Shown one piece after another: positions 50,340 to 60,203 of a stretch of 64,000 nucleotides of DNA. The notes beneath the pieces were generated by a model. The model worked only from the letters and a program-made list of their open reading frames with translations. It did no database searches and was not told the origin of the DNA. A program made the translations under genes and the position numbers. Origin of the DNA: Cephalotus follicularis (lineage: Eukaryota > Streptophyta > Magnoliopsida > Oxalidales > Cephalotaceae); NCBI GenBank assembly GCA_001972305.1, contig BDDD01000046.1:191267-255266 (forward strand), written 5' to 3'. Positions within the stretch are counted from its first letter, which is position 1. Each line of letters starts with the position of its first letter.

Positions 50340-52164
50340 TTAAGTTTTTGCAACTTCGACAAAGATCAACCTCCCATCAACTATCTGTATTTACCGCCAA
50401 AAATATAAGTACGTGTTCAAGACAACGAACAAGTGAGGTTAATCATGACGGAACACAGAAAGATTAACGCATCCTGACAGCATACATTGGGGAAATTCGG
50501 AAGTTCAATTAATTGTCAACCAGACAGGAAAAACAAAACAACGAACAGAATACTCTTTTTTCAATCTATCATTATTCCTATCAAGGCAAGCTACAAATAG
50601 ATTATCTTCATGTCTTCTAGATGGCATATTGTAAGGCACGACTCAACTTACTTTCTGTTTTAATTACTGAAAATCGAAAGGCGTAGCAAGGAATATGACA
50701 AAAAACTGATTACATCAAATAGTAGATATATTAAAACAATTCGTGCTCTAACAACAGTAATCAGAACATTATGACTTTTTTTAATCTCCACAGTTATGAA
50801 CGGGTTAGATGGGGACTGCTTCGAGTTGCACAAAATGTAGCCCATAGCATAGCCCATTCTATAGTACATTTACTCAAAACCAGTGAGACGACTAAAGAGA
50901 AACAATATTATAACCGAATAATACAGAAGACAATTCAAAATACAATATTTGTTTGCAGTGGCTATGTCCAAAACAAAACCGGGAAGCAACCAGTTAGATA
51001 ATACATCTGACATAATGTTATCATATCAATTCTTCTTAAACGTGGCTCGACCAAGAACACAACTTCAAGTAGGTTGACACTTCCTAAAGGTGGAATAGCA
51101 TTGAGAAGCCAACTTTCTTACTGGTGAGCCTAATTTGTTTTGCGTTTGTGAATAGACTCGTTACACTAAAAAACAAACTCATTAAAGGCTCATTTAGATG
51201 TTCATGAACATAACCGTTTAGATGCCTACATATCTGTTCGTGAACACACTCGAATTATGGCCGTTTATGTTTAACTATTTGTGTCCACTCAAACTCGGAT
51301 ACTCCTATTTAGTCCAGCTCGAACATATACTTTTGAGCTAGTTACGAGCTCCACACGAACTCAAATTCAAATTATAAATATAAACTAGTCAAACTCGCAC
51401 AAGCCTAAACTCGATTCGACTCGGCTCATTTGTAACCCTCAACCAAACTAACAAAGAAGTTGATCTTTGATCCTCATTAAATCTAATCGAGTCATCAGTT
51501 GTAATCAGATAATGAGATATTAAAAAAAACACCTTACACCATTTTTTTCATAACCTTAATTCCCATAAAATGGCACAATTGCACATCAACTATCTGATGA
51601 ATGGTTTAATCAAGAGAATACAGTTAATTCCAAGTCCCATTCTTTAGTAATGATTTTTGCCATCAAAACATTATCAACGACCACGAGACGATTCACTCAG
51701 TTAATAAATATTTGCAACATAAAGCACAATATGATCCACAATACCCACAAAAAAAAATTCACCAAACGTGAAAAAAAAAATTGAAATCAATTAAACAAAT
51801 CTTACTCTGCCATTCATGGCCTTCAATGCCTTTTGCGCGTCTTCCTCTGATTCAAATGAGACAAAACCAAACCCTTTAGGCCTTTGAGTTTTTTGGTCAA
51901 GAATTAACCTAGCTGCACAGTACACGCAGATTGAAAGATAGTAACACCAAAATCAATCATTAATTTAAAGTTTTTACAATCACCTACCTTATCCTTAAAA
52001 AATCTGCAAATAAATATATATAGATAAAATACCTTCTGTAACAACACCAAACATTGAAAACAAGGTTTTCAGTTTTTCGTTTGTGGTGTATGATGATAAC
52101 CCTTCCAAAAAAAAATAACAGCAAACAAAGAATCAAAACGATTACTTTACATAAAGCACAACAA

Positions 52165-52196
<32 letters not shown>

Positions 52197-52221
52197 AGAT
52201 ATATATATAACTTCAAAGAAT

Positions 52222-52274
<53 letters not shown>

Positions 52275-52334
52275 AGGAGGGGAAGAAGAAGGAGTACTGC
52301 TGACGAAGAGTTGGGAGGTAAGTCTATTAGCCAT
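50340..52334 (-). CDS. Small single-RRM RNA-binding protein (85 aa), related to the 38.2-kb gene
   Basis: Four coding exons on the minus strand: 52334-52298, 52101-52033, 51912-51806 and 50384-50340 (stop TAA), giving 85 residues: little more than one RRM. RNP2-type QLFVSRL lies at 8-14 and RNP1 KGFGFVSF at 48-55; then ALKAMNGR and the last strand GRLIFVEVAK. It has no transit peptide, starting MANRLTSQLF. Middle exons are 69 and 107 nt with phases 1, 1, 0, identical to RRM gene A at 38208-44482. It resembles ORRM-like proteins of plants. The last intron is 1.4 kb. The ATG lies 645 bp from the divergent ADF ATG, so the promoter may be shared. Confidence 0.85.
51150..51440. mobile_element. Probable degraded hAT-like MITE in RRM B intron
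   Basis: Rich in ACTCG/GAGCTC words: GCTCATTTAGATGTTCATGAAC to the left, and TCGATTCGACTCGGCTCATTTGTAACCCT to the right, a pattern common in plant hAT-type MITEs. No clean target duplication found. It lies in the last intron of the minus-strand RRM gene. Confidence 0.35.
52165..52268. repeat. (AC)n and (AG)n microsatellites in RRM B intron 1
   Basis: (AC)n at 52165-52189 and (AG)n at 52231-52268, within the 196-bp first intron of the minus-strand RRM gene. On the transcribed strand the AG run becomes a CT tract just downstream of the donor. Confidence 0.95.
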
Positions 52335-52978
52335 TTTCAGTCCCCAACGAGTAATGAGAGGCTTGCCTGTTTGTGGTGTGAGCTGTGTGTGTTGGAAACA
52401 CTTATTTAGTGTTTGATATTAGTCCAATGAATGATGCAGAATTAACAGTGGGCTTATTTTCATGTTTTAGCCGGACTGAACTTCCAAAAGGCCCAAAATA
52501 TCAGCCCAACAATCAGGGGTCTTATTCTCCACCATTACTTTGTTGCAAATCGCAGACGACAGCATACCGACCGAGAAAGCAACGCCACTCCAGGGCGTAA
52601 TTGACTTTTCATCTTTATCACACGCGTCAAGCTACCATTTCACATATTTTACTTTCTCTCATTTGTCACGCATGGATGACAACCGTGTCACGATATTTGT
52701 GGAGCCCACCCACTCCGACACCCAAAAAAAAAACACTGTAAAGCAAAAGAAAAAACTCCAAATACCAAAGTCTTAATTGGACTTCTTTAATCCTTGTACA
52801 CGCACCTCTCTATTCTCTATTATTTATATGTATATATATATACACACAAATCTCTCGATCTTATATTTATACACACACATTTATATTTCGGTTTGATTTC
52901 TAAGTCGTGTATATATATACCTATAAATCAGTTGTTTTATAGTTTATTTATCGAAAACAATCCTTTTAAGTTATAAGC

Positions 52979-54979
52979 ATGGTGAGTCAATCTAAATTTT
53001 TTATTGTATGTGTTTATTTATTTGTTTATTGTTTCAATAAAGTTTTGAACTAGGTTTTATTGAGATTCTCATTATTTTTGGTTTTTGATCTGTGTTTTTG
53101 ACATATGACGCAAATATTGTTTTAAGATTAGTTAATGTAGATCTGACTTGGTACTTATAAATATTATTATATTTTATATTATAGATCTTTAATTTTATGT
53201 TATATATAATGTTTTATAATAATGGTATACTCTCTGCTTATAAAATGAAAGGCAAAAAATGAAATTTGGTTTTGGTGTTTTTATTTGGTGGATCTTATGG
53301 TAGATTATTATATATGCATTTGTGGATTAGAGATTTTTTTGGTAATATTTTTAACTCTTACATTGTACTTGTGAAATCAATTAAAATAGTATAATGTTGT
53401 GGGGATTTTGAACTTCAATGTGTATATACATTTGTTTTCACTCTTTTGATTTGTATTTCATGGGTTTTTTTTAATAGTAGTTGGTAGTTTAAATTGTTAG
53501 CCATTCTAAGTCCATGATGTTTGATTTCTAGTGAGATTAGCCCATGTATATGCGTTAATAGATGGTTTGTTTTCAATAATTAGGCAAATAGAAAGTTTCC
53601 TAATTACAAATTTGATGGCCATTTTAAGTTATATTAACGTTTTTTGTTATTCTTCTATACATAAAATTATCTATTTGTATTTTGAATGAAGTATATTTCA
53701 TTTTTCGAGTTTTGTGCATTCATCATCCTCTTGTTTTATCTTGCTTAGGTTGAACAATGATAAGCTGATAGTAATTAAAAGGAAAGTTGATCGGATATTC
53801 TGTAGAGAAACTTCATAGAGAAATACATATTACGAAATTGAATTTAGTCGATTATTGTGTGTTTTGGTGATCAACTCTCAGCAAGTGTTACTTAGCTCAA
53901 ATGTGACTAATGTTTCAATGCAATTATATGATTTTATTTTCCTTGTCACACTCCTTGATACTTTGCCATGACAAATAGAGCTAATATTGATCTAGTATTA
54001 TCAACAAAAGAGTTTGCATCACATCCTTTTCTCTTAACATCTCTTCCCAACAACCTCTATAGTAATTCTCGGTGAGTTGACTTTTTGATGAACAAATTTT
54101 GTTGTTTTCATCACTCATTGGGACTTCATATGACACTTATCCATAGGTACATGAGTTTTAATGTTGTTGCTGAACCCAATTCCAACATTATTTTTCCTAG
54201 CACATATCCTATATTATTCTATATGGTTTAAATCTTTTGTTTGCAGTTTTCTTTTCACATTTTTGTTTGAAGACTATGAATCCCCCAAGGTTTTCTGTTC
54301 CCATACAGAGAAGCTGCATTGCTTGTGTTACAAAGCCTTTAAATTCTGTAACACATGTATGGAACTCATCATTTGGAAAGCCAGTGTTTTCAGGGACATT
54401 TGTGAGGCTGTTTATATGTTTTACCTCTTATATGTACTTTTTTTCCTCATTTGATGTACAGGCTAATGCAGCGTCTGGAATAGCTGTGCACGACGAGTGC
54501 AAGCTAAAGTTTTTGGAGTTGAAGGCAAAAAGAACTTACCGCTTCATAGTATTCAAGATTGAGGAGAAGCAAAAGCAGGTTGTTGTGGAAAAGGTTGGCG
54601 AGCCAGCACAGAGCTATGAAGATTTTAGTGCAAGCCTTCCCGCTGATGAGTGTCGATATGCCGTATATGACTTCGATTTTGTGACTGCAGAGAACTGCCA
54701 AAAAAGCAAGATTTTCTTCATCGCATGGTAATATTTTGTGCTAATTGCCAAATGCTATTGGTTATGGTGTGTGGGTTCCGTTGCTTTATATTGACAGTGA
54801 TGTTTATGTTCATTTACGGTTTACAAAGGTCGCCTGACACATCAAGGGTGAGAAGCAAGATGATTTATGCTAGCTCCAAGGACAGGTTCAAGAGAGAACT
54901 GGATGGTTTTCACGTGGAGCTGCAAGCAACTGACCCGACCGAGATGGGTCTTGATGTTATTAGAAGCCGAGCCAGCTAA
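52979..54979 (+). CDS. ADF: Actin-depolymerizing factor (ADF/cofilin)
   Basis: Three coding exons: 52979-52981 (the ATG alone), 54462-54727 and 54829-54979 (TAA), giving 139 residues, the usual plant ADF length. The isolated start-codon exon followed by a 1.48-kb intron is the conserved ADF gene structure. Seen: MANAASG with Ser6, the regulatory phosphosite of plant ADFs; the [20 protein letters not shown] region; the long actin-binding helix [17 protein letters not shown]; and the C-terminal [12 protein letters not shown] severs and depolymerises F-actin in the cytoplasm and nucleus. All family landmarks are intact. Divergent from RRM gene B. Confidence 0.96.
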
Positions 54980-55838
54980 ATAGAAATCTCCTAGTCTGAG
55001 ATATAGAGGTGTCTTATGCTGTCTGGCCTCTGTTTTGCTTAAGAGAAATGTTAATAGTATGTGACTGAGTAATGATATTGGGTTTGTTATTAAAGTTTCC
55101 ATTAGTCTTATGCTAGAAGAATTTCCAGTGATTCCGATGATGATATCGGATGATTTGTGGTTATGTGTGGAAGAAGTTATGGAACGAGTGTCTCCTTATA
55201 GTTACAATATAATCTACAAAGGCATATGTACTGATCTAGAAGACACTCTTTGTGGTTGGTTTCAATTTCTTTTTAGCCTAGCAGAATAAGGCAAGCTACA
55301 GACTAGTTACATGACATAATCAATAAATAAATATAATGATTACATTTATTTATTTAATGATCAATATGTAAATAATATTTTTTTATTAACATTGTTACAC
55401 TCTTGTATTATATAATGCATTAACTGGCAAACGAACGAAATGGTATTATTACACGACTTAAATGAACAAAATGGTAAATGTTCACCTGGGTATCCCTCTA
55501 TTTGTCAAGGGCTTATTTCATGACATAAATGAACAAAATGGTAAATGTTTCCCTGTGATTGTCATCCTGTAATCATGTGATGTATTCTCTTCTATTCTCG
55601 TATATAGATTTAAACCATGTACATGAAAAATGTCTTAACATCTCTTAACTGGCAATGCAAATCGATAGCCTACAGGCTTAGGCTACAACCAAGGTGTATT
55701 TTACTAACCCTCATGGTTCTAGCAATAATCAAAGTCAACCGAGGTTAGGGATCTGATAGTTAATGTTTCACCAATATGTTAAAAATCATGTTTGAAGCAT
55801 AGCCATTCACCAGTAGACAAAATACTCTTCAAACCAGT
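54980..55838. other. Convergent spacer, ADF and PPR 3' flanks
   Basis: 3'-UTR regions of the ADF (+) and PPR (-) genes and AT-rich spacer. A near-duplicate AAATGAACAAAATGGTAAATGTT occurs at about 55460 and 55525. No gene. Confidence 0.45.
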
Positions 55839-58607
55839 TCAATGAACGAGAGCATTATAGGTAACCCTATTCAGCTTCATACCTCTTTCAATCATGTCGT
55901 CCCACAGTTCAAAAGCCTTGGTGACTTCTCCTGTAACACAGCAACCATATATCAAAAAGCTATATGCCAGTGAATCAGGCATTAGTCCCTTATTTAGCAT
56001 AGAGTCCCATAACTTCATTGCTTCCAGTAAATTACCCCTTCGACAATACTCATAAATTAATGTTGAGTAAGTAATACAGTCTGGGTAAACACCATTGTCT
56101 GTCATTCCACCTAGGAGCTTAACAGCCTCCTGAAATTTACCTAATTTGGAAAAGCCCCGAATGAGTATATTATATGAGACAGTATTTACTAAAAGCCCTT
56201 CGAGCATTGCCTTGTGCAACTCCACAGCTTTCTCCATATTTCCTTCCTTGGTGAGGTGGTGAAGTAAACAACCGTAAGTGATTTGATTAGGAAGGGAATT
56301 GCTAACCAGCATTTCTTTACAAAGAAGCTCAGCTTGATCAAGAAATCCAGCCTTACATAATCCATTTATAAGAGCACTATATGTCACAACATTTGGAAAG
56401 CAACCTTCGTCAACCATTATATTCCAAAGTCCAAATGCCTCCCTAAGATTCCCTGCTTTGCTACTTGCATCAATCATGCTTGTATATATTACATGGTCAG
56501 GCTTCAATCCTTGATCAAGCATCACCTTTAAGAGACCAAATAATCTTCTTGCATCTTGGAGTCGTAAAGTTCCATTTATAAGTACAGCATAACAAACTAG
56601 ATCCATGCCTATGCCTCTTTCCACCATGTCACGACATGCGCTGAAAGCATCCTTCAGTCTTCCTTCCTTGCAATAACCATGAAGAAGTGCACTATAACAC
56701 ATTTCATTTAACTGATGATGTTGTTTGTGAAGGCCATCCACAAATTCTTCAGCAGCAGATACTCTACCGGTATAACAAAGACCACTTATTAGAGACCTAT
56801 AGGTATATGTATCTGGTACTAAACCCTTCTTCACCATTTCATCAAGCAATTCAAAGGCTTTTGCCATGTTCCCTTGCCTACAGTGCCCTTCAATCATAAC
56901 ATTAAAAGTAACCTCATTTGGCATGATACATCGTTCCCCCATTTCATCAAACAACCTGATTGCCTGAGGCAACATATTTGCTCGACAAAGACCAGAAATT
57001 AGTGTTGTATAGGTGTAAGTGTTTAGTGCAATGCCCTTCCCAGTCATCTCACGATACAAGCTAAGGGCCTTTTGCAATTCTCCTGCATTGCAGTATCCAC
57101 TCATCAATGATGTGTAAGTTACCACGGTTGGCAACACTCCTTTGTCTATCATCTCATCCAGAAACCACTTTGCCACACTAAAATTTCCCAACTTGCAATA
57201 CCCACTTATCAAAGAATTGTAGGGATACACTGTTGCTTTTACCCCTGCATCAAACATTTTTCCAAGAAAACAGAGCGCAACATCCATTTTCCCCCTTCTA
57301 CAAAATGAATCGATCAAAATAGAAAAGGTAACATCATTTGGATGCAAACCCTTCCCTCCCATTTCATTAAAAAGTATCTCTGCTTCATCAAATTTCATGT
57401 CTTTGCACAAAGCATTGATCAACGCATTGTAAACAAACAAATTAGGTGCCATCCCAACTCTCCCCACCTTATTCACCAAATGAAATGCATCTCCAATCTT
57501 CCCCTTTCTCCTCAGCCCTTCAACTAGGCTCGAAAGAGCAGCTTCACTGGGAATAAAGCCCAAACCAATCATTTCATTCATCAGCTCCACACCCACCTCA
57601 AGCTCTTCCGCTTTGCATAACCCAAGTATCAACGTACAATATGTAACAACATCAGCTCTCAATAGCTTTTGAACTAAACTATTCTTGAGCTCAACAGCCT
57701 CCCAAATTCTTTGGCCCTTGCAAAGCCCATGAATCAGCACATTATACACCACAACACTCAAATAACATCCATTTGACTCCATCCAATGAACCAGCTCCTT
57801 GGCTCTATCAAAGTCCTTTAATTCGCACATACTGCGAATCACTGTTGTGTATATATAAATATCAGGTCGAATACCCACATTCAAAATCTCTTTGAACAAG
57901 TCCAAAACCAAACTAAATTGCCTGATTTTCACTAACCCGTTTAAAACTGAACTTAAAGTCCTAACTTCAGGTAACAAATTAGACCTCCTCATGAGCCTAA
58001 AAATCACCACAGCATCAAAAACTCTCTTATTTTGCGCATAATTTTGAATCAACAAATCAAAACCATAACTATTAGTAAAGTTGCATTTCCTATGAGAATC
58101 CAAAAAAGCATCAAAAACCTCATGTGGGTCTAACCCACGAAGAAGCAATGTTTGCAACAACGAAGAAGCTGGCCAAAATACATTGGCCTGAACCAAAGCA
58201 TGAACTAAGATACAAAACGATGTCGTTGAGTGGTTAAAATTCTGGTGCAAGCCCAAGAAATTAAAGAACCTTAAAGCTAACCTGGAATCATCTACGGTCT
58301 GGATCAAGAACATTTCCACGTGGCGAGGCTTTAATGCTGATAAAATGGAGGGATTGTTGAGTGCAATTCTCCAACTTTCCTTTCCTCGTACAATGTTTTT
58401 GAGGGTGTCTATGATTTGTGTGTCTTTTTCGTCATTATCTTGTGTTGCGGTGAATTTGGAGGTGTAAAATTGTTTGTGTCTTGTGTGGATTGTTCGGGAT
58501 GTGATGGGTCTATGAGAGCGAGCTAACCTCATTTTGTGGGATTTAAAATGATTTTTGAGGCATTGAGAGACAGTGTAGAAATGGAGATTTTGCAATATGG
58601 GATCCAC
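55839..58607 (-). CDS. P-class pentatricopeptide repeat protein, probably mitochondrial (At5g59900-like)
   Basis: A single intronless frame of 922 codons, as usual for PPR genes. The N-terminal part is basic and hydroxylated (e.g. SHRPITSRTIHTRH), fitting organelle targeting. From about residue 190 to the end, P-type 35-residue repeats run without gaps, each with the pattern VVTYxxLIxGxCxxGxxxxAxxLxxxMxxxGxxP, about 20 of them. There is no E, E+ or DYW domain, so it is not a C-to-U editing type. P-class PPR proteins bind single-stranded RNA in mitochondria or plastids and affect stability, splicing or translation. A second in-frame ATG at 58532 (residue 26) could also be the start. The protein ends inside the last repeat (TYNALVH). 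The repeat pattern suggests homology to At5g59900, judged from memory only. Confidence 0.95.
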   Translation of the reverse strand: MDPILQNLHFYTVSQCLKNHFKSHKMRLARSHRPITSRTIHTRHKQFYTSKFTATQDNDEKDTQIIDTLKNIVRGKESWRIALNNPSILSALKPRHVEMFLIQTVDDSRLALRFFNFLGLHQNFNHSTTSFCILVHALVQANVFWPASSLLQTLLLRGLDPHEVFDAFLDSHRKCNFTNSYGFDLLIQNYAQNKRVFDAVVIFRLMRRSNLLPEVRTLSSVLNGLVKIRQFSLVLDLFKEILNVGIRPDIYIYTTVIRSMCELKDFDRAKELVHWMESNGCYLSVVVYNVLIHGLCKGQRIWEAVELKNSLVQKLLRADVVTYCTLILGLCKAEELEVGVELMNEMIGLGFIPSEAALSSLVEGLRRKGKIGDAFHLVNKVGRVGMAPNLFVYNALINALCKDMKFDEAEILFNEMGGKGLHPNDVTFSILIDSFCRRGKMDVALCFLGKMFDAGVKATVYPYNSLISGYCKLGNFSVAKWFLDEMIDKGVLPTVVTYTSLMSGYCNAGELQKALSLYREMTGKGIALNTYTYTTLISGLCRANMLPQAIRLFDEMGERCIMPNEVTFNVMIEGHCRQGNMAKAFELLDEMVKKGLVPDTYTYRSLISGLCYTGRVSAAEEFVDGLHKQHHQLNEMCYSALLHGYCKEGRLKDAFSACRDMVERGIGMDLVCYAVLINGTLRLQDARRLFGLLKVMLDQGLKPDHVIYTSMIDASSKAGNLREAFGLWNIMVDEGCFPNVVTYSALINGLCKAGFLDQAELLCKEMLVSNSLPNQITYGCLLHHLTKEGNMEKAVELHKAMLEGLLVNTVSYNILIRGFSKLGKFQEAVKLLGGMTDNGVYPDCITYSTLIYEYCRRGNLLEAMKLWDSMLNKGLMPDSLAYSFLIYGCCVTGEVTKAFELWDDMIERGMKLNRVTYNALVH

Positions 58608-58701
58608 TGTGTCATCCTTCAGAATTGAGATGTGTTAGTTTGGTTCTATGGGTTGCTTATGTCTTTGATAATTAACTTCACAGCTGCTGTCTCCGCCCAT
58701 T

Positions 58702-58773
58702 GGGTCCTTAGCTCAGTGGTAGAGCATTTGACTGCAGATCAAGAGGTCACCGGTTCGAACCCGGTAGGGCCCT
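58702..58773 (+). tRNA. trnC-GCA: tRNA-Cys (anticodon GCA)
   Basis: 72 nt: acceptor GGGTCCT/AGGGCCC (one T-G wobble pair), A-box TAGCTCAGTGG, anticodon loop CTGCAGA, B-box GGTTCGAACCC, discriminator T. Followed directly by a TTTTT run, the Pol III terminator. Nuclear type without intron. Confidence 0.97.
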
Positions 58774-58777
58774 TTTT
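58773..58777 (+). terminator. Pol III terminator of tRNA-Cys
   Basis: A T-run begins at the discriminator position and continues directly after the mature end, as expected for Pol III termination. Confidence 0.75.
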
Positions 58778-58798
58778 GTTAATATTTTCTTTTTCTTT

Positions 58799-58910
58799 TT
58801 CTTTTTGACCTTTAACCTCTTCCCTTTTGTTTAAATTTTTATTTTCTTTTTGACCTTTAACTTCTTGTTTAAAATTTTATTTTCTTTTTGACCTTTACTC
58901 TCTTTCCCTG
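58799..58910. repeat. Three tandem TTTCTTTTTGACCTTTA units
   Basis: Units of about 40-45 bp each start TTTCTTTTTGACCTTTA(A), followed by CTCTTCCC or CTTCTTG and a T/A-rich tail. They follow directly on the tRNA-Cys gene. The strand is strongly pyrimidine-rich. Confidence 0.8.
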
Positions 58911-58979
58911 TAATCCTTGGATAAGATTTCGGGTTTTGATAATGAAAGAAACATTAACCTTTCAATACCTTAATACTTC

Positions 58980-59568
58980 CTTACAAAGATTCTTGGGTTA
59001 TATGGACGGTAATTTTCTCAATCCCCGCTTCCCAGCTCCTCTTCTCTTCAAATGGGGTGAGGAATCATGTCTCGTTTAAAGATTACGATAGAGATGTGGG
59101 AAAAAATATGCCCCGCAGGTGGATGTAGGGAATGAGCAAAACAAGTGTTTTTTCCGCTCAGTCCCTTCCCGCTTCGCCTTTATATATTTTATCATATATA
59201 TGATATATCAATAAATGAAGTTCTCAAAATATTATTGTAATATTATATCTAGGATTTATTGTAATATGTATTTATGTATAACAAATACATATATTTTTTT
59301 TTCTTAAATTTTAAGTATATTAATATGTGAGTTTAAAAATAAAAGAAACGTGGGTTGTGTTTAGCTTATACATCCATGAAGTTATGGATGACGATGATGT
59401 GTATCGAAACAGATTTTTCTATCTCCGCCCCGCCAAAGAAATAGCGTCCCTGCCTCCGCCCCGTCCAACCACAGGAAAATAAAACTCCATCCCGTTCCTA
59501 CTCCGCTCTTTGGCGGGATAGGAACGGGGTGGCAAATTCCGTCCCGATCCGCTCCATTGCCATCCCTA
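58980..59568. mobile_element. Degraded hAT-type element with CCATCCCTA terminus
   Basis: The right end reads CGCTCCATTGCCATCCCTA, the inverse of the TAGGG(N)TGGCAATG terminus seen at 14103, and the interior has the same CCGCCCC/CGGGGTGGC composition. The left part (ACGGTAATTTTCTC...CCCCGC near 59009) resembles the inner end of such elements, but no clean left terminus or 8-bp duplication was found. Limits are approximate. Confidence 0.45.
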
Positions 59569-60203
59569 GTAATAAAAGAATTGATACTTCAAAGCTTCCT
59601 TATAATTGCTAGAGGTAGCAAAAGTAATCCTAGTTTTTGTGGAATCCGGTTTTAGTTTTTAATAGGTCAGAATTGTAAAGGGGAAATTTTGTGATCTAAT
59701 TTTTTTTTTTTTTTTATAATTTCAATTCGGTTTTATTTTTGGTTAACTATCGTGTGGTTTTGATTTTTGTTAATTGTAATTCAATTCACATATCTTATAA
59801 TTTATTTAAGTAAAAATAGTGAAATTTTTATGTTTTTAACCTAAACCCAATTGAATTTTTATTTATCAAATATACTGTTTTTGAGTCAAAAATTGATTTA
59901 GGCAATAAAAAACGAAACATGCTCTAATGTGTTATCAAATACTAAAAATTGAGTATTTGACGTGATAACCAACTACACGACGACACTTAGCCAATAAAAG
60001 TATAATATCGTTTAATTATTATTTATATCTCTCATGCAATTTAAACAGCGTTAAATTTACGTGTTGACTGTGGTCCTCGTCTCCCCTTGGCACCCTTTCT
60101 CCAAAATCCTTCTCCTCCCGTAAACCCTAGCGCTCTCTCCCTCTCTCTTAAATATCTCTTTGTTATTTATTAATTTCTTTTGTCAAAAAACTAAAAAAAA
60201 AGT
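59569..60203. other. ALY upstream region
   Basis: AT-rich sequence leading to a pyrimidine-rich leader (TCTCCCTCTCTCTTAAATATCTC) before the ALY start. Contains the telo-box at 60122-60129. Confidence 0.45.
60122..60129 (+). promoter_or_regulatory. Telo-box (AAACCCTA) upstream of ALY
   Basis: AAACCCTA lies 75 bp before the ATG, at the likely transcription start or in the leader. Telo-boxes are common in promoters of plant translation and RNA-processing genes. Confidence 0.6.

Noticed and set aside
54161..54454. 97-codon plus-strand frame and the 5' extension of the ADF exon 2 frame
   Set aside because: It lies in ADF intron 1; the TTTGATGTACAG acceptor at 54461 and the exact 139-residue family length show coding begins at 54462.
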